Of a stretch of DNA of 64,000 bases, positions 34,718 to 46,403 are shown in pieces. How positions within the stretch are numbered: position 1 is the first letter of the stretch; each line of letters begins with the position of its first letter. Both the position numbers and the translations under genes were made by a program. The notes under the pieces were generated by a model. The model had not been told where the DNA came from, searched no databases, and worked only from the letters and a program-made list of their open reading frames with translations. Source of the DNA: Boesenbergia rotunda (Eukaryota > Streptophyta > Magnoliopsida > Zingiberales > Zingiberaceae); NCBI GenBank assembly GCA_024364735.1, contig JAGFNQ010010065.1, forward strand, positions 62,001 to 126,000, read 5' to 3'.

Positions 34718-35520
34718 AGCTTAGGAGGGCAGGAAGTCGAGCGAAAGACGTAGCGGACAAGAAGTATGGCACGAGAAGGGAGCCGATGAGCTTGGTGCAT
34801 CTGAGGGACGCGGAGGTCTATGGAAGAGTATAGTAGTGGAGTGAGAAGGACGCATGCAATGTCTAAGGGACGAGAAGCTGGGAGAAAATCTGTTCGAGGT
34901 GAAGGCCAAAGTTGGGTTCGGGTGAGCCTAACTCTGGTTGGCCAAAAATCACCCGAGTAGAAGAAGGATGGAAAAGTCAATGCAGATATTGAATTTGACC
35001 ATCTAGTCGATTAAGGCACCTTAGTTGCCTTAGGAGGTGCCTCAGCTAAAGGTTTCAGCTTTGTGCAAAAGCTGAACTGAGGCTCTGAGGCATCTCAGAT
35101 CAAAACTGAGACGTCTCAGGTCGGAACTCAAACGCCTTAAAATAAAAAGTTATCGCTAGTGAACATTGATGCATGGATAAAGTTTTATCCAATCTGAGGT
35201 ACCTCAGATCACATCTAAGGTGTTTCAGGTCCATGTCAGCACAACGTTCACTTAGGTTTTTGGGCTATTAATAGCCCCTAAAAGGTAGGATTAAAGATTC
35301 ACAACTGCACTCTATTTTCTATTTGTTTTTAGCTTTTCAAAGTTTGTAAGAGACTTCTCTACCTACAACCAAGGAGATCTTTTAATGGACCTTTCAACTA
35401 CCTTGAATTAACGACCGTCCCGGTTTCAACTAAGTAAATTGTAGCCTCGCCTTTTAGTTGTTGTTTATGATTGTTTTTAATTAACTGCTGAAACCAAGTT
35501 CTATTATTGCAAGAGTTGTA
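34718..35520 (+). mobile_element. Probable LTR relic (unassigned)
   Basis: Non-coding. It has repeated ctgagg, ctcagatc and aggtgcctcag words (35020-35230) followed by a TATA-like ctattaatagccc (35267-35280) and an A/T-rich tail, an arrangement like the U3-R of the SIRE-like LTRs here. The ends were not identified, so this is only a resemblance. Confidence 0.3.
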
Positions 35521-36139
35521 CAAAATCTAGCTCTAACTTGGTCCTACAAAATATACCATAACAATATATTACAATGAATTTATTAGGTTAGTCTCTCGGA
35601 AATTTATTTTCAGTGCTTATTAGATTATTTGATTTCTAATGAATCATTTGATAGATTCTTTTATTTTTTTTTTCATAAATTGCAACTTATTCAATGTTAA
35701 TATGATGTTCATAATTTAGATCTTATATACTCTCATTATCCTAGATATCTAATCAAGATTATATGCATTATTTCTATTATATTGTTATTGTAAATTTATT
35801 TTAATTTTTATCATAACAATACAAAGAGTTACGATGAGCTAGTACGTAGAAATTCAGGTACTAGTAATGATGTTGGCGGATTTGAGCCATCTGTTGCTAA
35901 TATGAGTCTATGGATTGAGGCGATTGGTGGATCGAAAGTGAGAAGAACATTTACAGTGGGTTCTTTGAGAAGTTGTAAAGTTGCTAGTATACCTTCTTCC
36001 ACCTCACCAGAGGTAAGGGGCAGAAATAAATTAATTGAATGAACAAACTAGCCATTTGAAGGAGTTACTAGTGCAAAGCAACAATAAACATCAAGAGGTT
36101 CGCACACTACAGAGGCAAAGGGATTAGGTATTCAACGAA

Positions 36140-36333
36140 CTTCATACAAAACACATACAAGAAATAATTAAGTTCCGCCAATAACAGATGTTAATCATGC
36201 AACATTTTCAGTTAACCACCACTTCAAGTCAGATTGCCTCTTCTCTATCTCCTCCCAGTGATGCTCATGATGGTGACAATGGTCATGATTTCTTCGACGA
36301 CGACAACGACGACGATGATACTTGTACTTGAAA
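36140..36333 (+). pseudogene. Decayed C-terminus, possibly of a CACTA transposase-associated protein
   Basis: One plus-strand frame reads, with in-frame stops, a Gln/Met-rich helix-like stretch, then a Ser-rich segment (SSQIASSLSPPSDAH), then an acidic tail of Asp codons (gacgacgac at 36296-36320) ending in TGA near 36331. Gln-rich helices with an acidic tail are common at the C-termini of plant En/Spm proteins, and the nearby CACTA end supports this. No catalytic motif is visible. Confidence 0.35.
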
Positions 36334-36334
36334 G

Positions 36335-36609
36335 AAAAAAAAAATGATTAATAAAAATGGATAATATCAAAGTTCGGGCGATTGATCCGATCCTACGGAA
36401 GTTTTTCATCGGCCGTCAAGATATATTTGGAAGTGCTCGGGACGGACGGTCCAGAATCGGGGCGGACGGTCCAGAATCCTAGCGTCCCAACGTTCATGTC
36501 CCACATGAAGAAAAAATACCTATAAAATATGTCATAACTAGGAATCGAATCGTATATGTTTGAGATGACAACTAGTCACCCTTCTCATGCACTAATACAT
36601 CATAGCCGG
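36335..36609 (-). mobile_element. tRNA-derived SINE, copy 1 (most diverged)
   Basis: Collinear with copies at 36964 and 41927. Shared blocks on the plus strand: tacggaagtttttcatcgg, ggaatcgaatcgta (B-box region) and ctagtcacc. A poly-A run on the plus strand at its left would be the 3' T-tail on the minus strand. The A-box is degenerate (ctcatgcacta). No target duplication is visible. Confidence 0.7.
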
Positions 36610-36963
36610 GGGCAATGCTTATTCGTGAAATTGCTATGTATGAATGCTATTTGACTATTATATTTAATATTGATTTTAGTGGTTCCGCATGCTTCTTTGA
36701 TAATGCTTTGCTTTTGTTTATTAGACGGTAAAAAAATGATTCGTTCGTCCCTAATGTCTCCGTAAATTTGTGAGTCAATACAGAGGAGGTAAATCATAGA
36801 GCTTACTAGTCCGGATACTATGTCTAACATGTAAAGTGGATGGATATATTGACTTTATCATATTTTAACCTCTAGACCAAGGTAGCTTTGCTTTTGTTTA
36901 TTATTACTATGGTGATCTTTTTGAAGTATTAGTTTAATGATCATAAATTTAATGTTGATGATG

Positions 36964-37199
36964 TTGGACTAGATAGCAGATGAATTTAGGGTGATCGATT
37001 TGGTCCCATAGAAGTTTTTCATCGATCACCATGGTAAATTAGGAAGCGTTCGCGGTGAACGGTCTAGAAACCCAACGTCTTAAGGTTCACGCCCAATTTG
37101 GAGGAAATTTTGTTACAAAATATGGTGTAGCGGAGGATCAAATCGTAAATACCTGAGATAGCGATTAATTATCGGACCGCTGCACCATAGTTTCGAGGG
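36964..37199 (-). mobile_element. tRNA-derived SINE, copy 2, with target duplication
   Basis: Minus strand has an A-box (TGGTGCAGCGG, 37177-37187) and a decayed B-box (GATTTGATCC). It is flanked by a 22-bp duplication, cataaatttaat(g/a)ttgatgatg, at 36942-36963 and 37200-37221, with one mismatch. A duplication of this length fits LINE-type target-primed insertion. Confidence 0.85.
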
Positions 37200-37900
37200 C
37201 ATAAATTTAATATTGATGATGATGGGATGGTTAATTGTTGATGAAGTTATATGTGTAAGGATAGAAATAAGTTTGTCTTAAAAATTACAGCTCATAGTTA
37301 AATTTGTTCTGGATGGTCGTCGCAAATTTTGTTATAAAAAATATAATGTTTGTGATAAATTTTGTGACAAAATAAATTTGCCGCAACTTTTATGATAATT
37401 TTGCAACAAATTCTTTTGATTGTAAAATTTGCCACGAAATATGATTTTGTAATAAATTTGGGATGAAAATAAGTTTTGTAAGAAATGGTATTTTCATATT
37501 TTGAAATTTGTCATGAATTTTTTTGGGCAAACTCTGTGATGTTGGTTTTTTTTTAAAATTATGATAAAAAAGTGTCTCATTGCAAAATTTGCCATGACAT
37601 TTTATTCGCCACAAGTTATATTTATAACGAAATTACTTTGATGCCAAATTTTAAGACCAAATTGCTTTTTATCTCGAAATTATGATGAAATTCATTTTCA
37701 TTATAAAATTAGTCGCTAATTTTATAATGCAAAAAATATTATTTGTTACAAGTTTTACATCTAATTTCTATTTTGTCATTGCAAAATTTTGCAATAACAT
37801 ATTTGCAAAAAATTTCTTGTTATAAAATTTGTTACAAAGTTTTTTACAACAAATTTTTATTTGTTGTAAATTTCATTGTACATAAGACTTTTTTTTAGTG

Positions 37901-39192
37901 ACCTAGAATTTATATGAATTTTTCTTCTAAATAAGATGCGAATTTTGAGATGCTGAGTTTCAAGATTGTTCACTGCGAGTAATTTTTTTTATTTACCTTG
38001 ATGATTAATGAAAAATTTTCGTTAAGTCAGATCGTCTTTAAATTTTGTTAATTATTATTTTTATTTATTCAGAAAGGGCACGACCTACACGTGTTTCGCT
38101 CCGGAAACTCCGCCCTTTGTTCTATTCACACGTCTTGCTTCATACATAATGCACGACTGTGTTGTGAGATACGATTAATTGTGCACCATGCTATATAACA
38201 TGTGTTCCAAGCATCTTTCATTTTAATTATGCTTAGATTCATGTCATGTCAATAAAATCATGCAAAATAATAACAAAAATACAAGTTTGCGAAATATACT
38301 TACGTGATGAAACAAAATACATATAAAATAATATTAAAAAAATACCCTCTGGGATAATGATGTAACCATTAGGCTTTCAAGCTATTAATCAGACATGGAA
38401 AGGTCAAACAGAAGCTATGACCTAGTGTACATTTTTGATCGATTAATAAAATAAATCTGAAAATTGATCACGTTGAAAATTATCGTTAATTGATCTCCAT
38501 AAGTGATCCATCGGTAGACCGCTTTGTAACTTGATTTTTTACTTGAATGATGATAATCGACCTGATAGTAGAGATGGGCGTTTAAAATTTTTGATGGCCA
38601 GGTGCCTTCCTGTCGTTTCGATGCGAACGCAAAGAAATAAATAACAACTCGTTGCGTGGCCGAATTGCTGTGTTTGGCCGGTCGCGTTGGGTTGGACAAA
38701 TCTACGATTACAAAACACACGCCCAATATTTTACCCGATGCAGTATGAATTTGTAATATGAAATCCAACATGAATGACGTGACATTTTTTATATACCCAT
38801 CCGATTATTATTTGGATATTAATGACGGTCTCTGATCGTTGTCCTGAACAAAACTATATTCTGGGGGCATAGTGAATCCGTCGAAAATCGTTATAATTAA
38901 AATATCATGTTAAATTTTATATTACAAATTTTTATTGCATATCATTTGTAAGCGGCCTCGTTCGTGTCCCAGGCCGCTCGCCCACCTTCAGCGAAGCGCT
39001 TACACCAGAAGAAAAGTGCAACAAGGAAGGGAAACCGACCAGACAAACCGCGTACAGATACGGCCCACGCCTCTCTCTCTCCGAGTATTTCGCCACTGAA
39101 TTAAATGCCTATCTGGTTCGCCAGACGACGAAATTTATACCGCCTGAGCACAGATGTCACGAAGCCCCGGGTGCAGCTACCTAAACAGGAGG
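37901..39192 (+). promoter_or_regulatory. Upstream region of the GH17 gene
   Basis: No genes; a 118-codon minus-strand frame at 38415-38771 has no recognisable features. AT-rich DNA at 38880-38945 includes TATA-like ttttatatt near 38915. A small hairpin (gcggcct..aggccgc, 38953-38977) lies inside a pair gtaagcg..cgcttac (38948-39003). A pyrimidine patch, cctctctctctcc, is at 39069-39081. The transcription start was not determined. Confidence 0.45.
39105..39192 (+). other. Upstream ATG codons before the GH17 start
   Basis: An ATG at 39105 opens a frame that overlaps the main start out of frame and runs to 39299 in genomic DNA. An ATG at 39154 is in frame with the main start and would add 13 residues (MSRSPGCSYLNRR). 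The start at 39193 has the better context (A at -3, G at +4). If the transcript begins upstream of 39105, these could reduce or alter translation. Confidence 0.5.
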
Positions 39193-40794
39193 ATGGCCGC
39201 CTTCTCCCACTCCGTTTGCTTTCTCGTCCTCTGCTTCCTCTTCTCAGGTCAGGTGCCGATAGAGTTTCCCCTTCTCTTTCAATTCGCTGCAATTCGTGAA
39301 CGGAGTGTATGAATTGATAGTGAACCTCCTCTCTTTCATATATATAATTTCTCTGTTGAAGAAAGAAAAACTAGAATGATACTGCTAACAAAGTTCGTAT
39401 AGCAGGGCAAAATCTCCAAACACTCGGTGTCAGTGTTGGCATCAATTACGGACAAAAAGCAAACGACCTCCCAACTCCCACCGCCGTCGCCAGGCTCATT
39501 CAAACAATCAACATCAGCCGAATCAAGCTCTACGACGCCAACCCCGACATCCTGACGGCTTTCCAACACTCCGGCGTTGATTTCATCATCGCCATCAGCA
39601 ATGAGAACGTGGCCAACATGATGGACTCCACCAAGGCCCAGGCGTGGCTGAAGCAGAACGTCCAACCCCATATCAACCAAACTCGGATCACCTGCATCAC
39701 CGTCGGCAACGAGGTTCTCACCGGCAATGACACCGTCTTGATGTCCAACCTTCTTCCGGCCATGCAATCCGTGTACCAAGCGCTGGTTGCCCTGGGACTC
39801 GATAGACAGGTGAACGTCTCCACGGCGCACTCTGTTGCCATCTTAGGCAATTCCTTTCCTCCTTCCTCTGGTTTATTTCGCCAAGATCTCGCCGAGTACA
39901 TTCAGCCGCTGCTCAACTTCCACGCCGAAATCAACTCCCCCTTCCTCATCAACGCCTATCCCTTCTTCGCCTACAAGGAAAACCCACAGAGCATTTCCTT
40001 GGAGTATGTTCTGTTCGAGGCCAACCCAGGAGTCACCGATCCAAACACAAATTTGACCTACGACAACATGCTCTACGCGCAAATTGATTCTGTTTACGCT
40101 GCAGTCCGAGCTATGGGTCACACTGACATCGACGTCGCCATATCAGAAACAGGCTGGCCGTCGAAAGGCGACTCCGACGAGATCGGAGCAACCCTACAGA
40201 ACGCAGCAACCTACAACAGGAATCTGATTAGCCGAATTGCAATGAATGAAGGGACCCCGATGAATCCAACGGTGCCGATCAATGTGTATGTTTTTGCTCT
40301 TTTCAATGAGAATTTGAAGACGGGTCCGACGTCGGAGAGGAATTATGGGCTTTTCTACCCAGATGCCACTCCTGTTTATGATATCTCCTTACTCGAAGGA
40401 CGACAGTTCTCCTCCCCTTCATCCTCCCCTTCATTTTCTACAAATTTGACGGTAAGAACTTAACTGCTTAAATATTTCAGAGCATTAAATTTTGGTGACA
40501 TAAATACTTTTGACAAAGTACATACTAAGGATCAAATAATAAGCTTGATGCCACTAATCCTATGAGCATTGCAAGGATTCCCACATTTTTAGGTGTTAAC
40601 GTTACAGGAATAAGTTCCCTTCCTTTATCTTTTTTTTTTGTCCCCCTTCTTCTACTACTGAAATGACGTAGAATTAATATGACAAGTACACCATTTTAAA
40701 AATAGTTTATGCAGTGCTGATCATATACTTAATTTACTTGCAGGCGTGGAATGCGCTTGGCATTCTTATCCTCCTGATTGCGATCTTGATTTAA
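39193..40794 (+). CDS. Glucan endo-1,3-beta-glucosidase (GH17), predicted GPI-anchored; three exons
   Basis: Hydrolyses internal 1,3-beta bonds in glucans such as callose, outside the cell. Predicted exons 39193-39247, 39406-40451 and 40744-40794 (1152 nt, 383 residues); both introns are GT-AG and the frame is preserved. Residues 1-19 are a signal peptide (FLVLCFLF core). The GH17 domain starts VGINYGQKANDLP and has LYDANPDIL, the acid/base Glu121 in TVGNEVLTG, the nucleophile Glu266 in ISETGWPSKGD and FALFNENLKTGP with NYGLFYPD near the end. A Ser-rich linker is followed by a hydrophobic tail (ALGILILLIAILI) as in GPI-anchored members. There is no C-terminal X8/CBM43 domain. Several N-x-S/T sites are present. 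The intron after the signal peptide is typical of plant GH17 genes. It appears intact and is the only likely host gene here. Placement at plasmodesmata or cell wall is inference. Confidence 0.93.
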
Positions 40795-41907
40795 GTCCTT
40801 TTCTTCTTCTAAATTATATTTAGTAGTTGGCTTCCTTCATCCATCCTCATTAATTTGGACAAGTCGATGCTGACTCAATCAGGACTTTTGTTGATGAAGG
40901 TTTGAAATCAATTCTTTTCTATTGCAGCTTTCTTATCCTGTTCATACCTGTATTTTTTTGACATAAAAAAGAGAACGTTTCACAGACGCTGTAATATATA
41001 GTTGACAGGAGATTCCAGTTTATACGATCATATTCATTCATTAATAGGGAAAAAAAATTTAAATTGAGGTTGGAAGTTGAAATCTGAGCCACAATTGACC
41101 TTTCGCCAGTGTGTTCCATAAAGGTTGGGAAGCCGCCAAAGCTTGAGAATTCACCATTTGGTTTTGTTTGCAGGAAGTCAGAAGCTGCCCTTGTCGTAGC
41201 TCACGATCTTAATCGTATGACGTATTAATTTGACTTTTCTATTTTGTTCGCATGTAACCAATTAAGATGCTTTTCAAACTACAAATTCTAAAATTATATC
41301 ACCCAGTGTTGGAATAAAACCAAGCAGTTTAGTATGGTCGGCACTCCAGTTAAATATATAGGGGTAAATCATAAAGATATTTTATTCCAGCATAATGACC
41401 CTTTGTATAAGGAAGATCAGATACCTAACGAGACATTTTACATTCGTTGAGAATTGATTTTAAAATCTATTAAAGTAACCACTCATATAAATATCAATTA
41501 TGTAACCTTGTGCCTATATCAAACACTATTAAAGCATGTTTTACTTGATCAATTTGATCTTTCACGGTATTCATTAGTCAGTATTAGGTTTTACTTTCTG
41601 ATGTGCTGGCCAATGATATCAAATATTTCACACTAGTTTCTGTTTGTGTTTCATGTGATGCAGGAGCCAGATGTTCTATAGAAATATTGCGTGCACGCGC
41701 AGAGTTGTAGCGAGTATTCTTTCTTCTTATTAAATCTGATTCATTGTAGCATAAATTATAAAAGCCATTATGAATGAAGAATATGATATGTTTGAGACTA
41801 TGGTTTGACTACATGTAGAATATTGATTGTGCTAAATAATAAATCATTAAGATTCTGTGTTCATCATGTTCATTGTATTTACCCACAAAAGAAATCCTGA
41901 AACTTGA
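40795..41907 (+). other. 3' flank of the GH17 gene
   Basis: AT-rich, with no second gene. Presumably contains the 3' UTR; candidate poly-A signals are weak. Short frames here show no family features. Confidence 0.5.
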
Positions 41908-42198
41908 CGAAACAATCATTGAAAGAAAAAAAAAAAATGATGAACCAGGTAGCAGACAAATTGAACCTGGGGTGACCGGCCCGGCCCTACGGAAGTCTCC
42001 CACCGGTCACCAGGGTAAATCGGGAAGCGCTCACGGTGGCCAATCTAGAAGCCCAGCGGCCCAGGGTTCGCGCCCCATTTGGAGAAAAAATTCCTGCAAA
42101 ATGCGCCGTAGCTGGGGATCGAACTACAAATGCGTGGGTGAACAACTAGTGACCTTACCGCTGCACCATAACCTCGGGGCGAAACAATCATTGAAAGA
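41908..42198 (-). mobile_element. tRNA-derived SINE, copy 3 (best preserved), with 19-bp target duplication
   Basis: The duplication cgaaacaatcattgaaaga is perfect at 41908-41926 and 42180-42198. On the minus strand the SINE starts CCCCGAGGTTATGG, has an A-box (TGGTGCAGCGG, 42158-42168) and a B-box (AGTTCGATCCCC, 42114-42125), and ends in a T-run (plus-strand A-run 41925-41937). The body is about 250 bp. Box spacing is that of a tRNA-derived pol III promoter. Plant Au-like SINEs have a similar start; the exact family is not assigned. Confidence 0.92.
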
Positions 42199-43222
42199 GA
42201 TGGCATGGATGGTACATAATTTTTCTTTCACGTTACTGAATAAAAATATCATAATCGATCCTATGTGTCAATCCATTGTTGTTTCCATTATTCCGGATCC
42301 ATTAGTACTATCCTTCCTGCTCGATCTCTAATTCAACAGATTAGGTTAACTAAAATATTACTAAAACTATTCTAATCAAGTAAATTATTCTTTTTCATTA
42401 TGTGAGCTAAAATATTCTTTCACATTAATTATCTTTTTATTATATTAACTAAAATGTTCTTTGATTTTTCTATATAATTTACACATTTCACTATGATTAA
42501 TTCAACTCATTTCAATAATTCAGTTTATTAATGATTTTTATATATATTTGTCATCTCTATATATTTGTCCATGGGCAATGCTCGATACCACTCATCTCTA
42601 AATGGATTACACAATGCCCAACATAGAGAAGTGTGTGAGTTTAAATTGAATCCCAGCATACGAGGGCCGTCTCAATATTTTCCGAGGCTCTAAAAGAAAA
42701 AATATTTAGGATCTTAATATTTTTTTTAGAAATTAAATATTATTTTTTAAAAAAACATTAAATTTTCATATAAAAACTAAAGTTTTTTTTAGATGCAAAG
42801 CTACTAAATAGATTTTTATATTCAAATTTTAATAATAAATCATTTTCAATTAATAAAATTATTTAATTATTTATTCTTTCTTGAGATATTATTTGTCATA
42901 ATAAGATTTTATTAATTTTAATATTATAAAAAATTTTGTATGAAGCATTACTAATATGAATTATTAGTAATATTGTATAAGTTATTCATATATTAGAAAA
43001 ATAATTTAATTATTTTTTATAAGTTTTAATATTTCAATTAAGTGTTATTTTTAATACGGGAATTTATCAAATGACATATATAGGTTTCCAATTAATCAAA
43101 AGATGTATACTATTTTAATATTTATCAAAGGACAAATTTAATTATATGTTTTTTCTATTTTATTCTGCTTATTGTCAAAGTTGATTTTTTCTCTCTCTTT
43201 CCTCTTCCCCTCTCTCTCTCTA
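42199..43222. other. AT-rich intergenic DNA
   Basis: Long runs of A/T with no gene or clear element. I see nothing else that can be supported. Confidence 0.6.
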
Positions 43223-43335
43223 CACGGCGAGCGCTTCCCGATTTATCCTGATGACTGATAAAAAACTTCCGTGGAACCGAACCAATCACCCTAAATTTAA
43301 TTTATCTACTGTCTGATTCATCATTCATTTTTTTC
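43223..43335 (+). mobile_element. SINE fragment, copy 4 (3' part only)
   Basis: Plus strand gagcgcttcccgatttatcc and aaaaacttccgtggaacc match, in opposite orientation, the 3' half of the SINE at 41927-42179. It ends in a T-run (cattcatttttttccc). The tRNA-like head is missing, as in 5'-truncated copies. Confidence 0.75.
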
Positions 43336-43336
43336 C

Positions 43337-44210
43337 CTCTCTAAGCACGCATAGAAGAAGCATAATTATTCCAAAAATAGTGGAATTTTTATCGTTTCTT
43401 TCAAATATAATTTAACACCTTCATATATGAATGGACAAAAAAATGACAAAGGGCTTATACATTTTTTGCTATTTTTGGAAGAAATGACAAAAATCCCACA
43501 TATCAGATCCAACATGAGTCTGATATAGAATGTGGACCTCATATGATTCCATATCAAGCCATGTTAAACCTGATATGATTCATATATAGGATTTTTTATC
43601 AATTCTTCCTTATTAAATTTTAACATATCCAGAAAAGTCGAAATAAATAATGGATAATAAATTTAAACTCCTTACAATCTCATAAATTCACAGGACTTGA
43701 AATTGATACAATCAGAACTCTCTAGGTCCATCAGTGTGTTTCGGTCGAAACTCGCTGATGGATCTAAAAGCTCCAATTGCATCAATTTCAGGTTCTATGG
43801 ATTTCTGAGGTTGCAAGGAGTTCAAATATATTATCCATTATTTATTTTGGTTTCTCCAGAGGTATTAAACTATTTTTGAAAATAAAGGAAAAAAATCCCA
43901 CCTTCGGTCTGATATGATTTATATCACGCTGGACACGGGATTTTTGGAAGAAACAACTCTAAATCCCACTATTTTTGGAACGATAAAAAATTCCACGTTG
44001 GGCCTGATATGGAATCATCAGGCCCAACGTGGAATTTTTTGTCGATTCTTCCAAAATCAGCAAAAAAAAAATTATGCTCCCTTTGTCAAATTTTTATCGA
44101 TTTTCGATTCGTATTCGGTGTTAAACTATTTTTGGAAGAAATGGCAAAAAATTTTAGTATTTTTGGAATATTTATGCTTGTATGCGTAAAGAAGAGAGGA
44201 AAGAGAAGAG
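43337..44210. repeat. Large foldback palindrome, arms of about 430 bp
   Basis: The left arm from 43337 (agcacgcatagaagaagcat) pairs with the right arm to about 44210 along nearly its whole length. Matching blocks include gaaataaataatggataat, aactccttacaatctca and cttgaaattgatacaat. The centre is close to 43745 (gtttcg-gtc-gaaac). Within the right arm there is a separate perfect 24-bp stem (43985-44008 with 44017-44040, 8-base loop). No protein is encoded. It is probably an old foldback or MITE-like element and would give a long hairpin RNA if transcribed. Confidence 0.88.
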
Positions 44211-44221
44211 AGGGGAGAAAA

Positions 44222-45405
44222 TGTTAGGATCTTACCGTGAAGCTAGAGGGGGGGGGGGGGGGGGGGTGAATAGCTTTCTTTCAAGTTTCTTCCTACAAGT
44301 TGTTAGTGCGCAAGCGGAAATACAACGAAAACGAAAATAAAACTAACAACTCAAGGAACACACTGATTTACGTGGTTCGGAGATGAAGCTCCTACTCTAC
44401 GATAGTCCGTAAGGTGGACGATCCCTATCCTTCGGTGGATGATTTCCCGGAGCACCTCCGGCTAGCTCTTGTCGGTCCTTGTTGGTGGAGAAACCTCACC
44501 ACAACTTCTGGAGAATCCCTGAGCACTATAGGCTACTAACAAGCTCTACCCAAATAAGTTTCGCCAAGGAGAAACAGTCTTAAACGAGCTCCCTTAAATA
44601 GAGCTCAAGGCTGAATATCACTGTTACTAGTCGACTGGCCCACTCTGAATTCTAATATCACCGCCTGACCTTTTAAATTCTGGCCACTACAAGTCGACTG
44701 GTCCTGGATCAGTCGTTGATCTTTCTATGAATCCTATCAGTCGACTAATCCCTCACCAGTCGACTGGCACACTGCCTAAGCCTAGGGTTATCCTTCCCGA
44801 GTATATTTCTCTCAACACTCGAACCCTCACTACTTAGCTCACCCCGAGTACAATTCCCTCAGCACTCGGAACCTCACGACCTGGTTGACTCTTCATCCAC
44901 CAGCCTCGATTTGTTGCTTTCGCGTCCTCTTCGTCTTCGGCTCCAGTCCCTCAGATGTGCACGCAAGCCCTCGGCTGCAATTGCCTCCGTGTCATTCTTC
45001 ACGCATGCCTCGAAGTCCGCATCTCTCGGCTCATCGTTCCTACTCCAACAGCCTCAATCTGTTGCCTTCAAGCCCTCTTCGACTTTGGCCCTCGTCCCTC
45101 AGATGCGCACACAAGCTCTCAGCTTACCTCCATGCCATCGTTCATGTACGCCTCGAAGTCCGCTTCCCTCGGCTCATCGTCCCTGCTTTGTCTATGATCC
45201 CTCGGATGCGCACACAAGCCCACGGCTTGCCTCCATGCTACCCTTCACCGTACCTGAAGACATCCAACCAAGTCTATGTGTATCCTGCAACCCTGCACAC
45301 TCACATACACATATTAGATCACAATGAAACCCTAACTTAATCATATTGACACACACATCAAAACCCATAATCTTCCAGATCATACTTGGGTTGATTGCCT
45401 TAACA
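44222..45405 (-). repeat. 3' LTR of SIRE-4
   Basis: Plus strand TGTTAGGATCTTACC to GCCTTAACA, 1184 bp, with a polypurine tract directly to its right. A run of 19 G (44248-44266) sits where related LTRs have a shorter G-run. Paired AGTCGACTGG words occur at 44630-44775. The long frames at 44885-45340 lie in decayed 80-120-bp repeats (cctcagatgcgcacacaagc words) and are not genes. Confidence 0.8.
44630..44775. repeat. Cluster of AGTCGACT palindromes in the SIRE-4 LTR
   Basis: Copies of agtcgactgg and cagtcgacta at about 44632, 44695, 44748 and 44768. The same word returns outside the LTR at 45716 and 45770, each followed about 15 bp later by an inverted cagtcaactg. Confidence 0.8.
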
Positions 45406-45420
45406 ATCTCCTCCTTCTTG
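45406..45420 (-). promoter_or_regulatory. Polypurine tract of SIRE-4
   Basis: Minus strand CAAGAAGGAGGAGAT directly before the LTR start TGTTAAGG. Similar tracts (AAAGGGGGAGAT) precede SIRE LTRs. Confidence 0.75.
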
Positions 45421-46398
45421 ATGTGTGGCAATATGTTTAAGTTAGGTAAAACAACAACAATAACAATTAAAAAGTAAAGACATAACACATTAAGAGACAT
45501 AAACATGCCCTCCCCCTTAATCTATGCCCTCCACATAATTTTCAATTTTCCACAGTACCAAGTTAAGTCAAACCTAACTTAACACCATAAGTTCTCCCCC
45601 TTTGACACCATCAAAAAAATTGCCCCAAGCAATGCTACCCCTAGTGTCAAAAGGAACCCAATCTATTTCTGAAGGGCCCTCAGAAATCAACAACCAAAAG
45701 AATTAGTCGACTGATCCAGCATCAGTCAACTGGTGCCTTCATTTCGCAAACCCATAGAAAGATCAGTCGACTGCCCCAAGGGCAGTCAACTGATACACTA
45801 CAATTCTGAATTTCTCAGCCCAAATTCAGAAATCCCTAGAAAATTCCATAAAATTTGGAAAAATTTGAAACTTTGCAAGCATATTTGTTAAGGTATATTC
45901 TACCCTAAAAAATTATAGTTTCGTGAAAAATACCAAATATGCTTGACTTTTGACACAAACTCTAATTCTTTAAAAATATATCATTTTGTATCAACTCTCA
46001 AGCCTACATTTGATTCTATGTGTTTGCCAAGCATATCCTATACCATTTCCAACATAGAATTGTTTTCAAATCTCCCCTTTTTTTATATATGTTCTCAAGA
46101 TAAGGTATATGATAAAATCTCCCCCTTCCCATCCCTTAACTAAAGACATATATATATCAACATTTACTTATACCCAGACTTAGCAAGATAAGTTATGAAT
46201 TACCAACAATACAAGCAATATCAAAGTCATGGGTTGAAAATTCATATAAATAATACCAAAGCATGAATTGAAAGTTTCATATAAACCATAAGACATAAAA
46301 ACAACTGTCACAAGGGCCATAGCCCCGAAGTTATCAAATATTATAATGCCAAAATACGTGTTTGAGAGATAAATAAAATATAAAATCCAAGCCACACA
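45421..46398 (-). other. SIRE-4 3' non-coding region
   Basis: Includes minus-strand GTGTCAAAGGGGGAGAAC near 45598, a second purine tract typical of the SIRE 3' region. Two AGTCGACTG words (45716, 45770). No gene was seen. Confidence 0.6.
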
Positions 46399-46403
46399 CT
46401 CCC

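Larger units (their letters stand above)
35840..37900 (+). mobile_element. CACTA (En/Spm-type) transposon, right part, decayed
   Basis: The right end at 37900 reads, on the minus strand, CACTAAAAAAAAGTCTTATG, a CACTA terminus. The 600 bp before it (37300-37880) is packed with short motifs in both orientations of the tttgttacaaa / ttgcgacaaatt kind, as in CACTA subterminal regions. Upstream, 36140-36333 keeps a decayed plus-strand reading frame. No left CACTA terminus was found. Two SINEs lie inside. Confidence 0.6.

Noticed and set aside
34651..34980. Short frames near the inverted repeat
   Set aside because: They overlap the arm of the repeat and an LTR relic; no recognisable features.
38415..38771. 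118-codon minus-strand frame upstream of the glucanase
   Set aside because: No domain, no start context, AT-rich promoter region; probably chance.
44885..45340. Three overlapping frames of 80-151 codons
   Set aside because: Low-complexity Ser/Leu/His content in overlapping frames inside an LTR; no domain.
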